Part shown: piece after piece, positions 17,604-26,839 of the stretch
How positions within the stretch are numbered: position 1 is the stretch's first letter
Layout: every line of letters starts with the position of its first letter
From: a candidate division KSB1 bacterium
GTDB lineage: Bacteria; Zhuqueibacterota; Zhuqueibacteria; Zhuqueibacterales; Zhuqueibacteraceae
Direction: 5' to 3'
NCBI GenBank assembly: GCA_034506255.1
Contig: JAPDPX010000006.1
Span: forward strand, 62,001 to 126,000
Length of the DNA stretch: 64,000 nt
Made by a program: the position numbers and the translations under genes
The notes under the pieces: model-generated
Database searches by the model: none
Seen by the model: the letters and a program-made list of their open reading frames with translations, nothing else
What the model was told of the DNA's origin: nothing

Positions 17604-18635
17604 CTATAACCGTTCATAATCGTGAAACACGGATTCCAGCAACGCCCGGCCGCCTTCCGGGTGGCCGTTCTTTTCCTTTTCCTGAAAATATTCCCAGATC
17701 GAGCGGATGATCTGGTCGAGTTTCACGCTCGGCTCGTAACCGATCAGACGTTTGATTTTGGTGAGATCGGGCACCCGGCGCTGCATGTCCTCGAAGCCGG
17801 CTTCATAGGCCTCGGAGTAGGGCACTTTCACGATCTCGGAGCTGCTGCCGATGATGGCCCTGACCCGTTCGGCAAGTTCCATGATCGTCACTTCTTCATT
17901 GCTGCCGATGTTGAAGATCTGGCCGACGGCCTGGGGGTGGCTGGCCAGCGCAATCAAGGCCTGCACCACGTCGCCAACATAGCCAAAACAGCGCGACTGC
18001 GTGCCGTCGCCGTAGACGCGCAACGGTTTGTTGTGCATCGCCGCCTGCACGAAACGCGGCACCACCATGCCATACTGCCCGGTCTGGCGCGGCCCGACCG
18101 TGTTGAACAGCCGCACGATCACCACCGGCAGCTTCATCTCCTTGTAATAGGCCAGCGCCAGAAACTCGTCGATGGCTTTGGAGCAGGAATAACTCCAGCG
18201 GCTTTTGGTGGTGGGGCCAAGAATGCGGTCATCTTCCTCGCTAAAAGGCACCTTGGTGCTCTTGCCGTAAACTTCGGAAGTCGAAGTGAGCAGCACTTTT
18301 CTCTTGTAGCGGTTGGCGATCTTGAGCACGATCTCGGTGCCCAGCACGCACCGCTCGATGACCTCCACCGGCCGGTTGACGATCAGTTCCACGCCGACAG
18401 CGGAGGCAAGGTGAAAGATGAGATCGCATTCGCTCACCAGGCGGTCCATTACGGTTTCGTTCATGATGGTCTCGATGGCGAAATGGAAATTGGGAAAGGC
18501 GCGGACGTGGGCGATGTTCTCCAGTTTGCCGGTGGAGAGATCATCGATGATGGTGACGGTGTGGCCGCGCTGCAACAAGGCATCAGTGAGATGCGAACCG
18601 ATAAATCCCGCTCCACCCGTGATCAGTACTTTCAT
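17604..18635 (-). CDS. NAD-dependent sugar epimerase/dehydratase (extended SDR)
   Basis: A 343-residue extended short-chain dehydrogenase. The nucleotide-binding motif GGAGFIG is at 7-13 and the catalytic set is complete: S118/T119 and YSCSK at 149-153. It is closest by eye to UDP-glucuronate decarboxylase and UDP-glucose 4-epimerase-type enzymes (RLFNTVGPRQTGQYGMVVPRF, VYGDGTQSRCFGYVGDVV). It should make a nucleotide sugar for the neighbouring GT4 enzymes; the exact product is uncertain. An AAAGGAG element lies 11 bases before the ATG, somewhat far. No C-terminal fusion is present. Confidence 0.88.
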   Translation of the reverse strand: MKVLITGGAGFIGSHLTDALLQRGHTVTIIDDLSTGKLENIAHVRAFPNFHFAIETIMNETVMDRLVSECDLIFHLASAVGVELIVNRPVEVIERCVLGTEIVLKIANRYKRKVLLTSTSEVYGKSTKVPFSEEDDRILGPTTKSRWSYSCSKAIDEFLALAYYKEMKLPVVIVRLFNTVGPRQTGQYGMVVPRFVQAAMHNKPLRVYGDGTQSRCFGYVGDVVQALIALASHPQAVGQIFNIGSNEEVTIMELAERVRAIIGSSSEIVKVPYSEAYEAGFEDMQRRVPDLTKIKRLIGYEPSVKLDQIIRSIWEYFQEKEKNGHPEGGRALLESVFHDYERL

Positions 18636-18794
18636 GACTGTCTGTGCTCCTTTGTGCTGTTGGAAAGAATTGAATCGTTGTCACACGTGCAAGATGCCTC
18701 CGCGCGGCCGCCACCCGCCCGTCTGCCGGGCCGGACCGGGCGCTGATTCGCGCCGCGGCCCTGCCGTTTTCCCACCGCCGGCGCCACCGGCAAC

Positions 18795-20006
18795 TCAACG
18801 CCGGCCGGCCGGCCGGCGGCGGCGCTGCAAAACCTCTTCGAACACAGCCAGCATGCGACGCGCCATGTGTTCCCAGGTCCATTTCGCCAGCACGTCGCGC
18901 CGCGCCTGTTCGCCAAGCTGCCGGCGTTTCTCCTCAGAATCCACCAGCGCCAGCACTTTCTCGGTCAACTCGCCGGGGCGCGCGGGATCGAAGAGCAGAC
19001 CGTTTTTGCCCTCTTCGATGATTTCCGCCACCTGGCCCACGCGCGTGGCCACCGTGGCCTTGCCGGAGGCCATGTATTCGAAAAGCTTCACCGACGAGGG
19101 ATACCAAAAGTCCAGTTTGGGATAAGGCGCCAGCACGATGTCCATGCAGGAGAGATAACGCGGTACCTCGCTGTGCGGCACGGTGCCGGGCAGCACGACA
19201 CGCGGAGCATAGCCGTTGGTGTGCAACTGCTGCTGAAAGAATTCCTTGTTTTTGCCGCCGCCCACCAGCAAAAAACTGACCTGGGGGCGATGGGCAAGCA
19301 GGTGGCGCGCCATGCCGATGAGATTTTCAATGCCGCTCCAGCCATAGAGCGAGCCCACCCAGCCGATCACCGTGCGGTTTTCCAGGCCCAGCTCGCGCAG
19401 CAAGGCCTGATCCTTGGGCCGCGGCACGAATTTGCCGGCGTCCACGGCGTTGGGGATCACATGAATTTTCTCGCGCGCGATGCCGCGTTCGATGTAGTAG
19501 TTGGCGAGGATGTTCGAGATGGCAATGATGGCATCGGCGCCGCGCAAATTGGCCATCTCGATCTGCATGGGAAGATTGCCGAGATGCAGAAACTCTTTGC
19601 CGTAGAAATTCATGTGCTCGTGCGTGGGCGGGCAGTCGGCTTCGATCACCAGCGGCAGACCGAGCCGGCGTGCCAGCCAGAGCGCGGAGAACGTGTACAG
19701 TTCGAGCCGGTTCAGCAGAATATCCGGCCGTTCGCGCGTGAGAATCCGTTGTTCCTGCCAGAGGTATTTGGCATTGCGCAGCAGGCGCTTGGGTTCGTGC
19801 AGATATTTTTGCAGCAGCGGTTTGAGCAACCGCTCCTTCGCCCGTTGCGCCACGTTCGCGTGCGGCGCCGGCTGCGGCACGCGCCAGTGCAGATGGGTGG
19901 TGTGTCCCAGGCGCTCCATCGCCGCCAAAAACTCCCTGGCCTTGATCGCCGAGCCGGCGGAAATGCCCTCGATATCCCACAGGTAGCTGAAATACGTGAT
20001 GACCAT
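18795..20006 (-). CDS. Glycosyltransferase family 4 protein
   Basis: A 403-residue GT4 enzyme. The N-terminus starts VITYFSYLWDIEGISAGSAIKAREFLAAM, a typical glycosyltransferase 4-like fold with a Gly/Ser acceptor loop. The C-terminal donor domain has the IGWVGSLYGWSGIENLIG stretch and the PSSVKLFEYMASGKATVATRVG signature with its catalytic glutamate. The last ten residues are an Arg/Pro-rich tail formed by CCGGCC repeats. A GAGGTGA motif lies about 10 bases before the ATG. It follows the deacetylase gene after only 9 bases and is probably co-transcribed. Confidence 0.87.
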   Translation of the reverse strand: MVITYFSYLWDIEGISAGSAIKAREFLAAMERLGHTTHLHWRVPQPAPHANVAQRAKERLLKPLLQKYLHEPKRLLRNAKYLWQEQRILTRERPDILLNRLELYTFSALWLARRLGLPLVIEADCPPTHEHMNFYGKEFLHLGNLPMQIEMANLRGADAIIAISNILANYYIERGIAREKIHVIPNAVDAGKFVPRPKDQALLRELGLENRTVIGWVGSLYGWSGIENLIGMARHLLAHRPQVSFLLVGGGKNKEFFQQQLHTNGYAPRVVLPGTVPHSEVPRYLSCMDIVLAPYPKLDFWYPSSVKLFEYMASGKATVATRVGQVAEIIEEGKNGLLFDPARPGELTEKVLALVDSEEKRRQLGEQARRDVLAKWTWEHMARRMLAVFEEVLQRRRRPAGRR

Positions 20007-20015
20007 AACACCCCG

Positions 20016-20822
20016 TCACCTCTGCAACAGCAGGCGTTTGATTTTGCCCAACTGTCGCCGTGTGAAATAGTAATAACCCAATCCCTGCTGCACTTTGAAA
20101 CGGAATTGCGCGAACGAATCCTGCCACAAAATCTCGGTGCGGCCGATGGCAAAGGGGCTGGCCGGGCCGCCGGCATAGAACGGCGGTCCGCCACAGGCGC
20201 CGCGATAGCCCGCTTTGGCAACCGCTGCCATCACCTGCGCGTTGAAACCGGCGAAAGGATAGCAGAAAAAATCCACCGGCCGGCCGAGCTTTTCCGCGAG
20301 CAGCGTGCGGGAGTGAGCCACCTCGTGCCACAACGGCGCGGCCGCGAGCGTGGTCAGGTTCACATGCGCCAGGCCGTGCGATTGAAAGCTCCAGCCGTGC
20401 GCCTGCATTTCATGAATCTCCGGCCAGGACAGGAAGCTGTGCCGGCCCTCGGGTGGCGCGGCTTCCGCCGTCCGCATCAGATGGGCGGCCAGGAAAATCG
20501 TGCCGGTGAAATTGAATTTGGCCATCACCGGGAAGGCGCGGCTGTAGTTGCAATAATAGCCGTCATCGAACGTGATGACCATCGCCTTTTCCGGTACGGG
20601 CCGGCCGTGCTCATAATAATCGAGCAGGGCGTGCAAATCAATGGTGCGATACCCCTGCGCGGCCAGCCAGGCCATCTGCTCGGCGAAACGGCCGGGCGCC
20701 ACACAGAAGCGGCGCCAGTGCTTGTCGGCCTCGTCATCAATGCGATGATAGAGCAGAACGGGAAGGCGTTGTGTGTGAGAAGAATCAGCAGGCACGGTTG
20801 TTCCACCAAACGCCACGGTCAT
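20016..20822 (-). CDS. Polysaccharide deacetylase (NodB homology domain)
   Basis: A 268-residue carbohydrate esterase 4 protein. The zinc triad is intact: D87 in TFDDGYY and H149/H153 in SHGLAHVN. CE4 enzymes remove N- or O-acetyl groups from chitin-like chains, peptidoglycan or exopolysaccharide. No clear signal peptide is visible with the ATG at 20822, which suggests a cytoplasmic, lipid-linked substrate; an in-frame TTG at 20909 would add 29 residues including a weakly hydrophobic stretch. It lies between a flippase and a GT4 gene, consistent with tailoring of the repeat unit before or after flipping. Confidence 0.87.
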   Translation of the reverse strand: MTVAFGGTTVPADSSHTQRLPVLLYHRIDDEADKHWRRFCVAPGRFAEQMAWLAAQGYRTIDLHALLDYYEHGRPVPEKAMVITFDDGYYCNYSRAFPVMAKFNFTGTIFLAAHLMRTAEAAPPEGRHSFLSWPEIHEMQAHGWSFQSHGLAHVNLTTLAAAPLWHEVAHSRTLLAEKLGRPVDFFCYPFAGFNAQVMAAVAKAGYRGACGGPPFYAGGPASPFAIGRTEILWQDSFAQFRFKVQQGLGYYYFTRRQLGKIKRLLLQR

Positions 20823-20910
20823 CCTGCCACAGCGGAGGAAGACAGCCGCAATGCGGGAGAGCTTGCCAAACCATGAAAAGATTCCTTGCCTGGGAGACCG
20901 GGACTGCAAT

Positions 20911-22371
20911 TCATTTCAAAAAGCGGGTGGCGAGCGCCCAATCCTGCTTGGAAAAAACGCCGACCACCCACACCGCCAGCAAGTATATGAAAAACGCCAG
21001 TGGCATCAAAAACCAAATTTGCATTTTGGCAAACAACAGCAGGGTGCCCGCCATACAGGCGGCGGCCGCCACCAGCTTCAGGCCGCCCTGCCAGAGCGGC
21101 CGGCTTTCAAAGTGAATCACCTGCCGGAAAACGAACGGCACTTGCAGCACCACATACACCACAATCGCAGCCACTGCCGCCCAGGTGGCGCCCATGTACC
21201 CAAAGCGCCGGATCAACAACCCGTTCAGCGCGAGATTGGCCAGCATGCTGAGCGCATTGACCCACAGATCATAGCGCTGGTTGTTGCTGGCGACCAGAGC
21301 GTAGGCAAAAATCTGCGAGGCGGCGTAGGGCACCACCACCCAGATCAGCACACGCAGCACCGCCGCGGCCGCGGCGAATTGTTCGCCATAAATCAGATCA
21401 ATGATCGGATCCGCCAGCAGCGAGAGGGCGAGCGCCACCGGCACCGTGAGCACGAGCAAAAGCTGCAGACCTTTTTTGCACGCCACCTCGAAGGAGCCGC
21501 CGCCTTCCCCGGCGGTGCGGCCGGCGCGGTAGTAGTTCGAAATGATGGGAAAAAGCGAGTTCACAAAACTGTCCACCACCACCAGCGCCAGCATCAAAAA
21601 ACGATAAGCCGCGCTGTACAACCCGACTTCCTCCATGTCCCGCAGTTTGGAAAGCAGGGAAACATCGAGTTTCCAGTAAACCGTGACACAGACCATGGTC
21701 AGGGCAAACACGCGGGCCTGGCTCACCAGACGCAGGGCAAAGGCGCGGTCAAAGTGAAACCGCCCGGACGGCTGCGTCGCCGCCAGCAGGCGGTGCAGAT
21801 GGGTGAAGTAAAAGAGCGCGCGGCCGAAGCGGCAGGCCACAAAGACCCAGACCAGTGCCAGCAAACCAAAACCCTGTGCCAGCGCGAACAGGCTGAGGAT
21901 CACACGCAGGGCATTTTCGACCACGGCGCTGTATCCCACCACATGCAAGCGCTCGAGGCCGGCCAGCACGCCTTCGCACACCTCCGCCCAGGCTGCTGCC
22001 AGCAGGGACAGGCTGACAATCACCGTGGCCCACAACACCGGCGCGCCGTACTGCAAAGCGGCGGTGAGCAGGATGAGCAGCAGCATGCTGAGCAGGGAAA
22101 ACGGCACCACCGCCAGACTGGCATGCCAGAGATGGTGCCAGGCCAGTTCCTTCTGCTGCGCCACATTGCGGGTGAGCAGGTTTTTCAGCCCGAAGGCCGA
22201 TATGATTTGAAAGATCGCCTGATAGTTGAACACCGTGGCATAGGCGCCCAGCCCCTCGACCTGCAACCTCCGGCTGATCGTCACGACCAGGTAAAACGAC
22301 AACACCGGCTGCAGAGCATTCGCGAGCAGCAACACGGAGGTGTTGCGAAAAAATCGTTGCAGGGTGGACAT
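20911..22371 (-). CDS. Polysaccharide flippase (Wzx-like)
   Basis: A 486-residue membrane protein with about 12-14 transmembrane segments. It starts MSTLQRFFRNTSVLLLANALQ at ATG 22371; the open frame upstream to 22533 reads as low-complexity Arg/Pro sequence and is excluded. The N-terminal half matches the polysaccharide-synthesis (Wzx/RfbX) family, including an EGLGAYATVFNYQ stretch after helix 1. It is inferred to flip undecaprenyl-linked repeat units. It sits between the carbamoyltransferase and the deacetylase genes and is the second of three flippase genes. Confidence 0.87.
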   Translation of the reverse strand: MSTLQRFFRNTSVLLLANALQPVLSFYLVVTISRRLQVEGLGAYATVFNYQAIFQIISAFGLKNLLTRNVAQQKELAWHHLWHASLAVVPFSLLSMLLLILLTAALQYGAPVLWATVIVSLSLLAAAWAEVCEGVLAGLERLHVVGYSAVVENALRVILSLFALAQGFGLLALVWVFVACRFGRALFYFTHLHRLLAATQPSGRFHFDRAFALRLVSQARVFALTMVCVTVYWKLDVSLLSKLRDMEEVGLYSAAYRFLMLALVVVDSFVNSLFPIISNYYRAGRTAGEGGGSFEVACKKGLQLLLVLTVPVALALSLLADPIIDLIYGEQFAAAAAVLRVLIWVVVPYAASQIFAYALVASNNQRYDLWVNALSMLANLALNGLLIRRFGYMGATWAAVAAIVVYVVLQVPFVFRQVIHFESRPLWQGGLKLVAAAACMAGTLLLFAKMQIWFLMPLAFFIYLLAVWVVGVFSKQDWALATRFLK

Positions 22372-22471
22372 GTCCGTTTCACGAGCAAGTCGCCCGGCCG
22401 GCCTGTTGGCACCGCGCCAGCGGCCCGGCGCAGGCGGCAATTTCCGCACCGCCGGGAGAGGCGGGCATCCG

Positions 22472-24196
22472 TCAGTTCTGATTCTGGCCCTTGACCAGGA
22501 AGGGCCCGAGGGCGAGATAATCGAGGTGGCCAAGCTGGAAGGCGCGAATCGCGTCTTCCGGCGAGCAAACGATCGGCTCCTCGTGCATATTGAAGCTGGT
22601 GTTGACCACGCTGGGGATGCCGGAGCGCTTGTAATATTCCAGCAAAATGCGATAGTAGCTGGGATTGGTTTTTTCGTCGATGAGTTGCGGACGCGCGGTG
22701 TTGTCGACGTGCACGGCGGCCGGCGATTTGGTGCGCATGAAGTCGGTACAGTCGAAGGTGATGGTCATGAAGCGCGCCGGAAACTCGGCGCCGGCGAGAT
22801 TCTTGTAGCAGCGATGTGCCTCCTCCATCAGCGTGACCGGCGCGAATGGCATGAACTCGGTGCGCTTCAGCCGCTCGTTCAACCATTTGTTGACCGCGGG
22901 ATCAACCGCGGGATAGAGGATCGAGCGGTTGCCGAGTGCGCGCGGGCCGTATTCCATCGCGCCGTTGAAGCGCGCCACCACTTTGTTTTGCAGGAGCAGC
23001 TCGGCGACCTTGACTGCGATGTCCTTGTGATATTCAAACGGCACGCCCTTGTCGCGCAGGGCCTTCTCCATCTGCTTCTCGGTGTAATCCGGGCCGAGAT
23101 AGGCATGTGGCAGGGCGCTGCCCTGGGAACCGTTCTGATTGATGTCGTAATACAGCGCGCCGCCGGCACAGACGCCGCCGTCACCCATGTTGGGGAAGAT
23201 GTAGATGCGCTTGACCCCCGGCACTTCGAAAACGCGCTGGTTCAGTTTCACGTTGGCGAAGATGCCGCCCGCCAGGCAGATGTTGTCGATCTTGAAACGC
23301 GCCATGGCATTGCGCACCAGGGTGGTCACCACTTCTTCGAAACGGCGTTGAAAGGCGGCGGCAATGTCTTCCCGTTTGTACTGCGCAATCAGCCGGCTCA
23401 TCATGCTGCTGCCGGCGAAAGGCATCTTTTTATGCCAGATTTTTCCCATCATGCCGGGTGCATGCACATCCAGCCCGTCGCACACCAGCAGGCCCTTGAT
23501 TTCATCATAAACCGGCGCGTTGGGGTTGCCGAACGCCGCCAGGCCCAAAATCTTGCCCTCGTGCCGGCCGCCGCGAAAGCCGAGCCAGTTGGTCAGGCTC
23601 TGATAGTAGTGCCCGAGTGAATTGGGATAATAGCAGCGATGCACCGGGGTCAATTTTTTGCCTTCGCCGAGACAGATCATGGTCGAGACAAAATCGCCCC
23701 AGGCGTCGCCGGTGATCACGATGGCTTTGTCGAAGCCGCTGGTGTAATAAGCAGAGGCGGCATGGGTGAGGTGATGCTCGACACGATGCAGCCGGGCATG
23801 CGGAAACATCTCCCGCAAACGCTTTTCATAACGGCGATAGAGCACCGCCATGCGCGGATAGGTTTTCAGGAGCAGGCTGCCGGACATCACCACCTGCCGC
23901 ACGCGGTCGCCGAAGGTCAGCTCGCCATTGGCACCGGCAAAGACGCTTCTGGGATATTTCGGAAACAGGTTCTTGAAGATGTCCTCGCCCTTGCGCAGCT
24001 CCGGAATCACGACATGCTGGATGTCTTCGGGCTTGACCCCGGCAATCTCCATCACGGCGTTGATGGAGCGCGCCGGAAACTGCGTGTCCATTTTGATGCG
24101 GGAGAGGCGCTCCTCGCTGATGGCGGCCAGTATGCGTCCGTCGCGGACGATGACGGCACCGGTGTCATGACCCTGGGTGATGGATAATACGGCCAT
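22472..24196 (-). CDS. Carbamoyltransferase (NodU/CmcH family)
   Basis: A 574-residue two-domain carbamoyltransferase. The N-terminal actin-like domain starts with ITQGHDTGAVIV (H10/D11) and contains HHLTHAASAYY and VITGDAWGDF. The C-terminal YrdC-like domain has the EYGPRALGNRSIL signature near residue 410. These enzymes move carbamoyl from carbamoyl phosphate, through carbamoyl-AMP, to a sugar hydroxyl, as in Nod factors or cephalosporins. A strong AGGAGG ribosome binding site lies 6 bases before the ATG. The next gene downstream is a flippase and the one upstream a methyltransferase, so the substrate is probably a sugar of the locus polysaccharide. Confidence 0.9.
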   Translation of the reverse strand: MAVLSITQGHDTGAVIVRDGRILAAISEERLSRIKMDTQFPARSINAVMEIAGVKPEDIQHVVIPELRKGEDIFKNLFPKYPRSVFAGANGELTFGDRVRQVVMSGSLLLKTYPRMAVLYRRYEKRLREMFPHARLHRVEHHLTHAASAYYTSGFDKAIVITGDAWGDFVSTMICLGEGKKLTPVHRCYYPNSLGHYYQSLTNWLGFRGGRHEGKILGLAAFGNPNAPVYDEIKGLLVCDGLDVHAPGMMGKIWHKKMPFAGSSMMSRLIAQYKREDIAAAFQRRFEEVVTTLVRNAMARFKIDNICLAGGIFANVKLNQRVFEVPGVKRIYIFPNMGDGGVCAGGALYYDINQNGSQGSALPHAYLGPDYTEKQMEKALRDKGVPFEYHKDIAVKVAELLLQNKVVARFNGAMEYGPRALGNRSILYPAVDPAVNKWLNERLKRTEFMPFAPVTLMEEAHRCYKNLAGAEFPARFMTITFDCTDFMRTKSPAAVHVDNTARPQLIDEKTNPSYYRILLEYYKRSGIPSVVNTSFNMHEEPIVCSPEDAIRAFQLGHLDYLALGPFLVKGQNQN

Positions 24197-24287
24197 ATGT
24201 CCTCCTGGTTAAAACGGCACATCCCGAATCAAATCTTGCAACAATACGCCCGCGGGAGCCACGGCATGACTGGTAGCCACCGGCGCG

Positions 24288-24974
24288 CTAGCGCACGCGC
24301 GCCCGCGGTTGGCCGTCCGTTTCGAACTTCTCTCCGAACAGCACCACGAAATCGAGGGTGAAGCCGAAGAGATGGTTGCGCCGGATGAGGTAATGCGTGA
24401 TGCCGGCGGCATGCAGCAGCTTTTGCAGGTCGCGCCGCGAGAGCAAAAACATGTAGTCACCAGTGGCCCAGCTTTTTCCCACCCACTGCAGATAGCGCTC
24501 GAATACCGGCTTGGGCAGATAGTGCAGCAGGGGTGTGCGGGTGTGAACTTCCACCGGGAAAAACTTGTTGGGCGTGGTCACGAATGCATTGCGCGCCACC
24601 CGTCGAATTTCCTTGAGAAAAAGAATCTGGCGGTCGCGGTTGCCGACATGCTCCAGCACGGCATTCGACCAGCACAGGTCGAAACTCTGATCCGGAAACG
24701 GAAATTTCCGGCCGTCATACACCAGCGCACGCACCGCCGGATAGCGCTGACGAAACTTGCGGTAACAATCGATGCCCAACACCGTGAGGTTGCCGGGATG
24801 GGGATAGAGCCGTTCGAGCAGGTTGTCGGTTTCGCTGTATTCCTCCTCGGCCGCGCCGACATCCAGGATTTGTGTCGTGGCATCCGGCGCAAACACCTGC
24901 ATGAAATAATCGAACTTCCTGCGCCGGTTTCGGCCGCTCAAGTGGTAGGCGAGTTTGTTCTTCCAGTCAGTCAT
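24288..24974 (-). CDS. Class I SAM-dependent methyltransferase
   Basis: A 228-residue Rossmann methyltransferase. The SAM-binding motif I is ILDVGAA at 36-42, followed by an acidic strand-2 residue (VLGIDCYRKF) and the FDLCWSNAVLEHVG post-motif. Basic N-terminal residues RNRRRKF may contact a lipid-linked substrate. Start is set at ATG 24974; a TTG at 25016 would add 14 residues and overlap the upstream gene's stop. It probably O-methylates a sugar or other small substrate; the target is unknown. It lies between the secreted hydrolase-like gene and the carbamoyltransferase gene. Confidence 0.83.
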   Translation of the reverse strand: MTDWKNKLAYHLSGRNRRRKFDYFMQVFAPDATTQILDVGAAEEEYSETDNLLERLYPHPGNLTVLGIDCYRKFRQRYPAVRALVYDGRKFPFPDQSFDLCWSNAVLEHVGNRDRQILFLKEIRRVARNAFVTTPNKFFPVEVHTRTPLLHYLPKPVFERYLQWVGKSWATGDYMFLLSRRDLQKLLHAAGITHYLIRRNHLFGFTLDFVVLFGEKFETDGQPRARVR

Positions 24975-25012
24975 CGGACACAACGGCGGAGGTTCAGAAA
25001 TAAAGATGGTGA

Positions 25013-26839
25013 TCAATTGCCGATTCTGACGTTGCGCGGCGGCGCCGGCGCCGGATCATAATTGGGTGGCGGTGTGCCGCCGCCATAGACAAATTTGATG
25101 GCGTCGGCGATGACCGGACCGTTGGCCTGGTTGGTGATGGTCACGGCATGATCCCCGCCGCGCGTGAACGTGAACGTGCCGAGCGAGTTCCACTGCCCGG
25201 CATTGATCCGCTGATTCACCCGCACGACGGTTTCGCCGCCGTCATGACGAATGAGATAGGGCACATTGTCGCCCTCGCTCACCGCGTCATCGGAATTCCC
25301 CAGTTGGCCGTGCCATTCGAAAACTTCATATTCGCCCGAAAGCCCGAGATTCGGCCGGTACACCGCGCGCGCTTCACCGTTGCCCGCCTCTGCGCGGCGG
25401 TGGGTCAGCAGATTCATCCAGGGCGCACAGCGCAGGGTGTAGTGCTTGCTGCCGTTGCGGCAATCTTCGATGCGCGTCCAGTTGCCGATGAACTCGGTGT
25501 TGGCGCCGCCGGCAGTGGTGCTGCCGGGCGAGTCATCGAGAATGATGTCGGCCACCACCACGCGCGGCGAGCGGGTCAGCAAAATGCCGTCCCCGGCGAT
25601 CATCTTGTCCCCGCCGTAGGCGATGACAATATGGCCCTGCAGCGTGACCTGGCGGAATTGCTCGCCGTTGTTGAAATCCGGATCCTGGCCGCCGCGGAAA
25701 CGATAGTAGGGCCCGTTGTAGCCGCTCAGCCCGCGCAAATCCGCGTCGGATACTGTCACGTCTTTGCCGGTGACATTGGTGATCACTGCACCGTCATCGA
25801 AAAAGCGCACCCACACCTCACCGAGAATCTTGTGCGGGCCGCTGGTGGGATAGCCGATCTTCACGGCGAACTCGTCATAGTACTGATTGTAGTAATGCTC
25901 GCCGGATTCCAGGTCTTCATATTCGAAATACCAGTCGAAACACATCGCCACACCCAGCATGAAGCGCTGGTGGCGGTAGTAGGTTTTCGAGGGGCTGGCC
26001 CGTTCCTGATCGCGGCCCTCCGGATTGGCGTTCAGCAGCGACACCACCGGCTGATGGGCGCGGTTCATCAGGCTGCGATAGGTGGTGAAAAAGAAATTTG
26101 GATCGAACACGCCGCTGGTGTGTTCCGCGACCATGCCGTTGGTCACCTCCCAGCCCCAGCCATGAGTCGTGCCGGAGTTGAGCAGGATAATCTGATTGGG
26201 ACCCAGGCGGCGCCGCAACTCCGCCAGCAGCTCGTCGATGCCCGCCTGCCAGTGGTTGATTACCCAACTGCTGCCCTTGCCGGGCTCATTCAAATCATTC
26301 TGGCTGTTGCGGTCGAGGTCGATGTCGGGAATCGAACGGCCGGCACCCAGATTGTAGGTCATGTGCTCACGGCCGTAGATGCCGTCGGTCGCCACCCCGT
26401 CGAACACGGAGTGATCGATGGCCGTCGTCAAATAATCCACCAGAAAATCAACATAGCGTTTGCCATTGACGCGCGGACAAAGATCGGAGAGATCCGTGAA
26501 CCAGGAATCACTGCCGTAGAGCTCGATGCGGCCGCCCCGCGAGGTGGGCACGAACCACTGCTCCTGGAAGCCGGGAATTTCGTTGCCCTTGTTCCAGTCC
26601 TTGGCGGGCAGCAACATCACATTGGGATTGAGACGCTTGACGCGGCGCGCCCAGTCCGGCTGGTCGTTGCGGCTCATCACCAGATCAAATTTGGCATACC
26701 ACTCCTCCGGCGCGCCCTCCCATTGAAACAGGGCGGTGCGCGGATAGGGATGATTGCGGGTTTGGCTGCGGCTCGGCAGCGGCAGCAGCAACACCATCAT
26801 GACCATGACCGCCATTCTGTGCCACTTCACGGCATGCAT
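25013..26839 (-). CDS. Secreted putative glycoside hydrolase-like protein with golvesin-type C-terminus
   Basis: A 608-residue secreted protein with a signal peptide at 1-26. The hydrolase-like domain begins HPYPRTALFQWEGAPEEWYAK and runs to about residue 450. Shared motifs with its paralog at 13984-16179 include AKDWNKGNEIPGFQE, FDGVATDGIYGREHMTYN and FDWYFEYEDLESGEHYYNQ. A golvesin-type domain follows (NVPYLIRHDGG, VVRVNQ, WNSLGTFTF, ADAIKFVYGG). The final 20 residues, Pro-rich and ending PPRNVRIGN, look like a linker into an Fn3 domain that is absent. GGAGGAG lies 7 bases before ATG 26839, which fixes the start. Predicted to act outside the cytoplasm on polysaccharide; catalytic residues were not identified. 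Confidence 0.77.
   Translation of the reverse strand: MHAVKWHRMAVMVMMVLLLPLPSRSQTRNHPYPRTALFQWEGAPEEWYAKFDLVMSRNDQPDWARRVKRLNPNVMLLPAKDWNKGNEIPGFQEQWFVPTSRGGRIELYGSDSWFTDLSDLCPRVNGKRYVDFLVDYLTTAIDHSVFDGVATDGIYGREHMTYNLGAGRSIPDIDLDRNSQNDLNEPGKGSSWVINHWQAGIDELLAELRRRLGPNQIILLNSGTTHGWGWEVTNGMVAEHTSGVFDPNFFFTTYRSLMNRAHQPVVSLLNANPEGRDQERASPSKTYYRHQRFMLGVAMCFDWYFEYEDLESGEHYYNQYYDEFAVKIGYPTSGPHKILGEVWVRFFDDGAVITNVTGKDVTVSDADLRGLSGYNGPYYRFRGGQDPDFNNGEQFRQVTLQGHIVIAYGGDKMIAGDGILLTRSPRVVVADIILDDSPGSTTAGGANTEFIGNWTRIEDCRNGSKHYTLRCAPWMNLLTHRRAEAGNGEARAVYRPNLGLSGEYEVFEWHGQLGNSDDAVSEGDNVPYLIRHDGGETVVRVNQRINAGQWNSLGTFTFTRGGDHAVTITNQANGPVIADAIKFVYGGGTPPPNYDPAPAPPRNVRIGN

Noticed and set aside
18867..20876. 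Long plus-strand open frame of 669 codons
   Set aside because: It lies antisense to the GT4 and deacetylase genes, has low-complexity His/Gln/Arg-rich content and no ribosome binding site. High GC produces long shadow frames.
20851..22494. Plus-strand open frame of 547 codons
   Set aside because: Antisense to the well-supported flippase gene; Gln/His/Arg-rich composition is unlike a real protein.
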